Below, one piece after another: positions 59,959-64,000 of a stretch of DNA of 64,000 nt (position 1 is its first letter; every line of letters begins with the position of its first letter). The stretch covers positions 558,001 to 622,000 of the forward strand of contig JAWKIQ010000001.1 of assembly GCA_041394185.1 (NCBI GenBank). Direction: 5' to 3'. The translations under genes and the position numbers were made by a program. A model generated the notes under the pieces. That model searched no databases and was not told where the DNA came from. It saw only the letters and a list, made by a program, of their open reading frames with translations. Source of the stretch: Acidimicrobiales bacterium (lineage in GTDB: Bacteria; Actinomycetota; Acidimicrobiia; Acidimicrobiales; Poriferisodalaceae).

Positions 59959-60825
59959 GTGGACTCGGCCATAGCGGCGGCCATAGCGGCCGGGTTCTTC
60001 TGGGCTGCCAACATCATCGTGGTGCGGTGGGCTCTGCCTCGCACGGGTGCTCCGGCCCTGGTGGGCGCGGCGGTGGGGGTTTCGGTCGCCTCGCTGGTCG
60101 CCACAGCGGTGGCGCTGGCCTCGGCTCAGGCCCTGCCGAGCGCCGACGACGTGTGGCGCTTCGCGTTGGTCGGCGCCATCGCCCCCGGCAGCTCGCAGGG
60201 ACTGTTCGTCGCCTCGATCGGTTCGATAGGCCCGTCGCGCACGTCGGTTCTGGTGGGTACGTCACCGGTCTTCTCGGTGCTGCTGGCCATGGCCTTCCTG
60301 GACGAAGACTGGCGCCTGGCCATCATCGTGGGCACCGCCTTGACGGTGGTTGGCAGCGCTCTGATCAGCTGGGAACCGACCTCGGGGGTCAGGCGTGTGG
60401 GCGTGGCCCTGGCGCTTTTGACCGCCTTCAGCTTCGGTGTGCGCGACGTTGTCGCCCGCCACTTCAACAGCGACAGCGACGTGTCGTCGTGGTGGGCCGG
60501 CGCAGTGGTTCTGGGCGCCGCGGGCTTGGTTCTGGTGACCATGGCGGTTGCCACGCAGCGAGGCGGAACCGCCAGGGCCTTCAAGGCCGCCACGCCCGAA
60601 TTCTTGGCCTCGGGACTGCTGATCGGCATGGCGCTGCCGGTGTTGCTGATCGCTCTCGACAGGGGCCAGGTGGGAATCGTGGCGCCTCTTTCGCTGGCTT
60701 CGCAGAACATCTCGGTGGTGGCGATGGGCGCTGTGGTGTTCGGCGCACAGGAACGAACCCCCAGGGTGCTGGCCGCACTGACATTGGTGCTGGCCGGAGC
60801 CTTCGTGGTGTCGTCGGCAGGGTGA
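59959..60825 (+). CDS. EamA/DMT family transporter
   Basis: A 288-residue protein of about ten hydrophobic helices in two EamA repeats: 'AAIAAGFFWAANIIVVRWAL' opens the first, with 'GPSRTSVLVGTSPVFSVLLA' as its helix-3/4 core, and 'LIGMALPVLLIALDRGQVGI' with 'LASQNISVVAMGAVVFGAQE' in the second. Such transporters export amino acids or metabolites. The GTG start has no strong ribosome site. It is followed by the flavodoxin-fold gene after 26 bases, probably co-transcribed. Confidence 0.87.
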   Translation: MDSAIAAAIAAGFFWAANIIVVRWALPRTGAPALVGAAVGVSVASLVATAVALASAQALPSADDVWRFALVGAIAPGSSQGLFVASIGSIGPSRTSVLVGTSPVFSVLLAMAFLDEDWRLAIIVGTALTVVGSALISWEPTSGVRRVGVALALLTAFSFGVRDVVARHFNSDSDVSSWWAGAVVLGAAGLVLVTMAVATQRGGTARAFKAATPEFLASGLLIGMALPVLLIALDRGQVGIVAPLSLASQNISVVAMGAVVFGAQERTPRVLAALTLVLAGAFVVSSAG

Positions 60826-60851
60826 GCGGGGCTGGGCTAGCGTCGAGGGCC

Positions 60852-61388
60852 GTGGACACACTGGTCGTGCAGGTACACCCGCTCGAAGACAGCTTCAACG
60901 CAGCGGTTCTGGATGCCGTGATCAGGGGTTTGCACCGGGCCCGAGTTCAGCACCGGGTTGTACGCCTGTACGACGACCCGCAGCCCTCGCTGTCGGGTGT
61001 CAGCGAACTGATCGTCGTGTATCCCACATGGTGGGGCGGGCAGCCGGCGCGCCTGCTCGCTTGGCTGCAGCAGACGCTGGGGCCCTACGTCGACGGCCCC
61101 AAGGTGGGCAAGGCGTCGCCGCTGTCGGGGGTGCGGCACCTCGCTGTCGTCACAACCCACGGGTCGTCCAAGCTCATGAACCTGGCCCAGGGCGAACCTG
61201 GGTTGCAGACCTTGAAGCGGGTGGTTCTGCCCCTGTGCGCCCCGGGCGCACAGTTCGAGTGGCTGTCGTTGTACAAGATCGACCGCACCACCGAGAGCCA
61301 GAGGCGCGAGTTCCTCGAAGAGGTCGAAGCTCGGTTTGCCACACCTCACAGCGAGGCCGGTGTCACCAGCGCGACAGCGCCTTCCTGA
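60852..61388 (+). CDS. NAD(P)H-dependent oxidoreductase, flavodoxin-fold (NQO/MdaB-like)
   Basis: A 178-residue flavoprotein. 'LVVQVHPLEDSFNAAVLDAV' (phosphate-binding loop of the quinone-reductase family), 'ELIVVYPTWWGGQPARLLAW' (the typical YPxWW flavin-binding motif) and 'LAVVTTHGSSKLMN' are seen. It reduces quinones or similar two-electron acceptors. The GTG start at 60852 places the first strand correctly. Its last 26 bases overlap the end of a convergent relative on the other strand. Confidence 0.83.
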   Translation: MDTLVVQVHPLEDSFNAAVLDAVIRGLHRARVQHRVVRLYDDPQPSLSGVSELIVVYPTWWGGQPARLLAWLQQTLGPYVDGPKVGKASPLSGVRHLAVVTTHGSSKLMNLAQGEPGLQTLKRVVLPLCAPGAQFEWLSLYKIDRTTESQRREFLEEVEARFATPHSEAGVTSATAPS

Positions 61389-61923
61389 CAGCTTCTGGGT
61401 CGGGGGCATCTGCAGGCACCGCCACCCAGGTTCGCCTGGCCAGGCGATGGCAGCTGAGCCGGATGTTCCACAGCAGGGTGCGCTTGCCCGAGTTGCGAGC
61501 CTTCAGCGATGCCAGCCTGCCGTGGTTGGTGGCCGTGACCGCTCCGAGACGCCTGATGTTGGTCATGCCGGGCCGGACGCGTTCTCGTTCGTCGAACACG
61601 AACGCGACCCCGGGCACCAGAACCCGCTCGAGCCAGCTCTTCAGCACTGCCGGGATGGTGTGCATGGTCGTCGGATAACAAAACAGCAGCCCGTCGGCGG
61701 CCTTCAGCGCAGCCGCGTCCTCGACGGTCTCGGGCGACATCAGCGGCTGATCGCCGTGGTATTCGCGGCGCTCGTCGGCCGACATGAACACCTCGAAGGG
61801 CCCACCAACCAGCACCCGCCGCGTCACCTGATGACCTTGCGATTGCAGCGCCTCGACGGCTGCGTCGGCCAGTATCGCTTGGGGCGACTCGGGGTCGAAG
61901 GCGTCGAGTACCAGGACTTTCAC
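61363..61923 (-). CDS. NAD(P)H-dependent oxidoreductase, flavodoxin-fold
   Basis: A 186-residue relative of the convergent gene: 'VLVLDAFDPESPQAILADAA' and 'DGLLFCYPTTMHTIPAVLKS' keep the fold, but the YPxWW motif is replaced by YPTTMH, so flavin binding or substrate choice differs. It lies 28 bases after the XRE-cupin regulator gene on the same strand and would be co-transcribed with it. A role in quinone or nitro reduction is generic to the family. Confidence 0.8.
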   Translation of the reverse strand: MKVLVLDAFDPESPQAILADAAVEALQSQGHQVTRRVLVGGPFEVFMSADERREYHGDQPLMSPETVEDAAALKAADGLLFCYPTTMHTIPAVLKSWLERVLVPGVAFVFDERERVRPGMTNIRRLGAVTATNHGRLASLKARNSGKRTLLWNIRLSCHRLARRTWVAVPADAPDPEAVRKALSRW

Positions 61924-61951
61924 CGCAGCGTCCTCATCTCAGGGGGAGTGC

Positions 61952-62486
61952 TCATGCCGGGGGAGTCATCATGCAGATGATCTCCAGGGCTTCTTCGCCT
62001 ATCGAGTCGACGGCGTCGAGGCGGTTGCTTGCGAAGTGAATCGAGTCGCCCGAACGCAACACGTACGGCTCGTGGTTGCGCAGATGAACCCGAGCGACGC
62101 CGGCCAGCACGTGAATCCACTCTTCGCGGGCGCGCTCGATGCGTACGGCTTCGTAGTGCTCGCCAACCTCGAGCCGCCGATGGAACGGCATCATCTGCCA
62201 GTTCGCAAAGTTCGTCAGCAGCTCGACCTTGGGGCCATCAGCGCCCAATGTCGCCTTGGGGCGATCGTCGGAACGCACCACCGGGTTGCGATCGTCGGAA
62301 CTGAGCAGCTCGTACAGCGGTATCCGCAGCCTCGGCGATGCGCCCAAGCGAGGCCAGCGACGGCGACACCTGATCGTTCTCGACCTGAGACAAGAACCCA
62401 GTGCTCAACTCGGTGAGCTCGGCGACCTCGCGAAGGCTCATCTGCAGCTCGTTACGCCTGAGCCTGACCTCTCGTCCTACCTGCAC
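61952..62486 (-). pseudogene. XRE-type HTH + cupin regulator, interrupted by one frameshift
   Basis: N-terminal helix-turn-helix: 'EVRLRRNELQMSLREVAELT', then 'TGFLSQVENDQVSPSLASLG'. The frame breaks near 62330 after 'RIAEA'; the cupin half continues in the next frame ('LRIPLYELLSSDDRNPVVRS' to 'SGDSIHFASNRLDAVDSIGE'). One extra or two missing bases explain it. The joined protein of about 178 residues matches the widespread XRE-cupin regulator family (PuuR-like). It lies directly upstream of the NAD(P)H oxidoreductase gene. The GTG start at 62486 fits the family N-terminus. Confidence 0.78.
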
Positions 62487-62511
62487 GAACGTCGATCCTA
62501 TTCGAGGTCGG

Positions 62512-63243
62512 TCACGAGGCAGACCAAGGGTCGACCGGAGGTTCTATGAACAACGGGGCGAAGTCGATGGAGCGGTCGGTTCCGACCAGATCGGCGATCA
62601 ACTCGCCAACCCCAGGCGCTCTCATCATGGCGGCCCTGACCGCATCGGGCGCCTTGCCCTCCCAGATCTCGGTGTCGGTTTGGGCCGGGCAGATCGTCAA
62701 CACCCGTATGCCGCTGGGCCTGCCCTCGACACGCAACACCTCGCCGAACGCGTTGAGGCCACCCTTGGACGCTGCGTAGGCCGCGTTCTCGGGAAACCCG
62801 CGGACCGCAGCGATGCTGCTGATCAACACCACCTGGCCCGCGCTGGCCTGGAGGTGCGGCCAGGCGGCTCGGGTCAACTGCACGGTCGCCTTGAGGTTCA
62901 CCTCGACGACCGAACGCCAGAAGTCTGGGTCGGTGTCGGCGATGGAACGCTTCTCGAACACACCGGCGGCGTTGACCACCACGTCGAGCCGGTCGAAGCG
63001 GTCGACGACCTCGGCGATGAGTTCGCCCGGTGCGTCCCATCGCGCGAGGTCGCACGCCACGGCGGTTGTAAGCGGCCCGGCCTGCGCAGCGACCGCTTCG
63101 AGGCGTTCGAGGCTTCGCCCGGCCACCACCACCCGGGCACCGCGTGCGGCCAAGGCCATGGCGGTGGCTGCGCCTATGCCCGAGCTGCCACCCGTCACCA
63201 AAACGACCTGGCCGGCGAAGGGTGATCGGTTCGGTTCACTCAT
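62512..63243 (-). CDS. Short-chain dehydrogenase/reductase (SDR)
   Basis: A 243-residue classical SDR: cofactor motif 'VTGGSSGIGAATAMALAARG', 'VVVAGRSLERLE' (Arg after beta-2, NADP preference), 'VVVNAAGVFEKR', and catalytic 'SSIAAVRGFPENAAYAASKG' (Ser...YxxxK). It overlaps the stop of the LLM gene by 8 bases and ends 26 bases before the XRE-cupin regulator. LLM, SDR, regulator and reductase form a same-strand cluster, likely one transcript. The substrate is unknown. Confidence 0.88.
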   Translation of the reverse strand: MSEPNRSPFAGQVVLVTGGSSGIGAATAMALAARGARVVVAGRSLERLEAVAAQAGPLTTAVACDLARWDAPGELIAEVVDRFDRLDVVVNAAGVFEKRSIADTDPDFWRSVVEVNLKATVQLTRAAWPHLQASAGQVVLISSIAAVRGFPENAAYAASKGGLNAFGEVLRVEGRPSGIRVLTICPAQTDTEIWEGKAPDAVRAAMMRAPGVGELIADLVGTDRSIDFAPLFIEPPVDPWSAS

Positions 63244-64000
63244 CGGTGGCGCCCCTGACGATGCTCATGACCTCGGAGAGCAGGGCGGTGTTCGACTCGA
63301 TGCCTGGCGAGATGATGTTCAGCATGAACCCGTCGAGCCGGTGGGTGTCGATCAGTCGACCGAGCTGGGCACGGCACGACTGGGGGTCGCCGGCGATCTG
63401 ATATGCCGACACCATCTCGTCGGTCACCAAGGGTGCAACCCCGGCCGGACCTCCAGACTGGAACGCTGCCCGCATCGCCTCGATGGTAGGCCCGTCGATG
63501 CCCAGGTTTGCCAGCATCCGGGGTGGGCTGTCGAGGATGGCGTACGCATACAGCCCCTTGGCCTCCTCGATCATCTCCGGTGTGAACGCCAGCCGGTCGA
63601 GGTAGATGGCAGCGACCTCACGGTCGCGGCCGGCAGCCCAGACCAGCTCTGTGGCCGGGCCCAGGTCTGACTTGGCCATCAGCACAACACCGTCGGCCTT
63701 GGCCCCGGCCAACTCGAGCAGACGCTCGCCCCTGGCCGCGACCCAGATCGGTATGTCGTGGGGGCCGGTGCCGAGGCTCGCCCCTTGGAGGTGGTGGACA
63801 TGGCCCTGCCACGTCACCTCGTGCCCGGTCCACAGTCGACGGCAGATCTCGATGGTGTCGTCGACGGCTCCCAGCGGAGACTTGCGGTCGATTCCCATCG
63901 GGTGCAACACCATGGTGCCGCCGGCCACGAGGGTCAGGAACGCTCGGCCCCCGCTCAGCTGATCGATGGTGGCAATCGCCGCTGCGGTTGCGGCCGGGTG
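63236..64000 (-). CDS. LLM-class flavin/F420-dependent oxidoreductase, C-terminal part (runs off the right edge)
   Basis: The frame is open through base 64000, giving the last 254 residues of a luciferase-like protein. The first visible stretch 'AAIATIDQLSGGRAFLTLVA' is the family glycine turn, so about 80 to 110 N-terminal residues lie outside the window. Later conserved segments are 'TIEICRRLWTGHEVTWQGHV' and 'IPIWVAARGERLLELAGAKA', close to the methylene-tetrahydromethanopterin-reductase-like F420 subgroup. It overlaps the SDR gene start by 8 bases. Confidence 0.87.
   Translation of the reverse strand, partial: HPAATAAAIATIDQLSGGRAFLTLVAGGTMVLHPMGIDRKSPLGAVDDTIEICRRLWTGHEVTWQGHVHHLQGASLGTGPHDIPIWVAARGERLLELAGAKADGVVLMAKSDLGPATELVWAAGRDREVAAIYLDRLAFTPEMIEEAKGLYAYAILDSPPRMLANLGIDGPTIEAMRAAFQSGGPAGVAPLVTDEMVSAYQIAGDPQSCRAQLGRLIDTHRLDGFMLNIISPGIESNTALLSEVMSIVRGATDE

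Overview
The window is a dense, high-GC stretch of what looks like an actinobacterial chromosome. Four LLM-class (luciferase-like) oxidoreductases, a PPOX-type F420-dependent protein and an SCO6745/SalK-type protein point to an F420-using actinobacterium. Four P450s, four acyl-CoA dehydrogenases and two MMPL exporters fit a marine or soil Acidimicrobiia-like or mycobacteria-like heterotroph; this is inferred from gene content, and no rRNA or other taxonomic marker is present. About 62 genes are visible. I see no tRNA, rRNA, CRISPR, prophage or intact insertion sequence. Genes are packed with 1-8 nt ATGA/GTGA overlaps and frequent GTG/TTG starts.

Layout. 1-5.5 kb: a Rieske oxygenase (cut at the left edge), a PhyH dioxygenase and an HpaB-like flavin monooxygenase, divergent from an LLM oxidoreductase plus SalK-like gene across an 18-bp palindromic operator, then a frameshifted TetR gene. 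5.6-12.2 kb: lipid-type catabolism with a translationally coupled acyl-CoA dehydrogenase pair, VOC protein, SDR, PLP enzyme, isovaleryl-CoA-dehydrogenase-like gene and a KynB-like cyclase coupled to a P450. 13.5-15.3 kb: a PhnM-like amidohydrolase coupled to a 2H phosphoesterase, without other C-P lyase genes. 15.3-22.3 kb: esterase, broken serine hydrolase, enoyl-CoA hydratase, kinase-like phosphotransferase, then a hydratase-P450-SDR operon. 22.4-25.7 kb: a polar amino-acid-type ABC importer with a GNAT gene. 25.8-31.8 kb: MMPL exporter with an ArsR regulator, a half-size ABC-ATPase-like gene, two P450s divergent across 22 bp, and a cupin. 31.8-36.2 kb: hydroxyacid dehydrogenase, ACAD10/11-like dehydrogenase, CxxCH haem protein and MFS exporter. 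36.2-37.4 kb: a lower-GC patch with one orphan gene and short repeats. 37.4-43.3 kb: a second MMPL divergent from a two-component system, then RidA, a VanX-like dipeptidase and a PPOX protein.

43.3-57.5 kb is the most suggestive region: creatininase-family amidase, UbiX, FAD oxidoreductase, UbiD, 2OG-Fe(II) oxygenase, a decayed glutamine amidotransferase, two tandem cytosine-deaminase-like amidohydrolases, a desaturase fused to a Rieske ferredoxin, and an NMT1/SsuA-type ABC importer whose binding protein is an almost exact tandem duplication. Together they read as uptake and breakdown of a nitrogen-containing, possibly heterocyclic, carboxylated compound; that pathway is inference. 57.6-64 kb holds a TIGR03792-like monooxygenase-fold protein, three LLM enzymes, a DMT exporter, two convergent flavodoxin-fold reductases, a frameshifted XRE-cupin regulator and an SDR.

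Four conserved genes carry frameshifts (TetR, serine hydrolase, glutamine amidotransferase, XRE-cupin). They may be true pseudogenes or base-calling errors; raw reads would decide.
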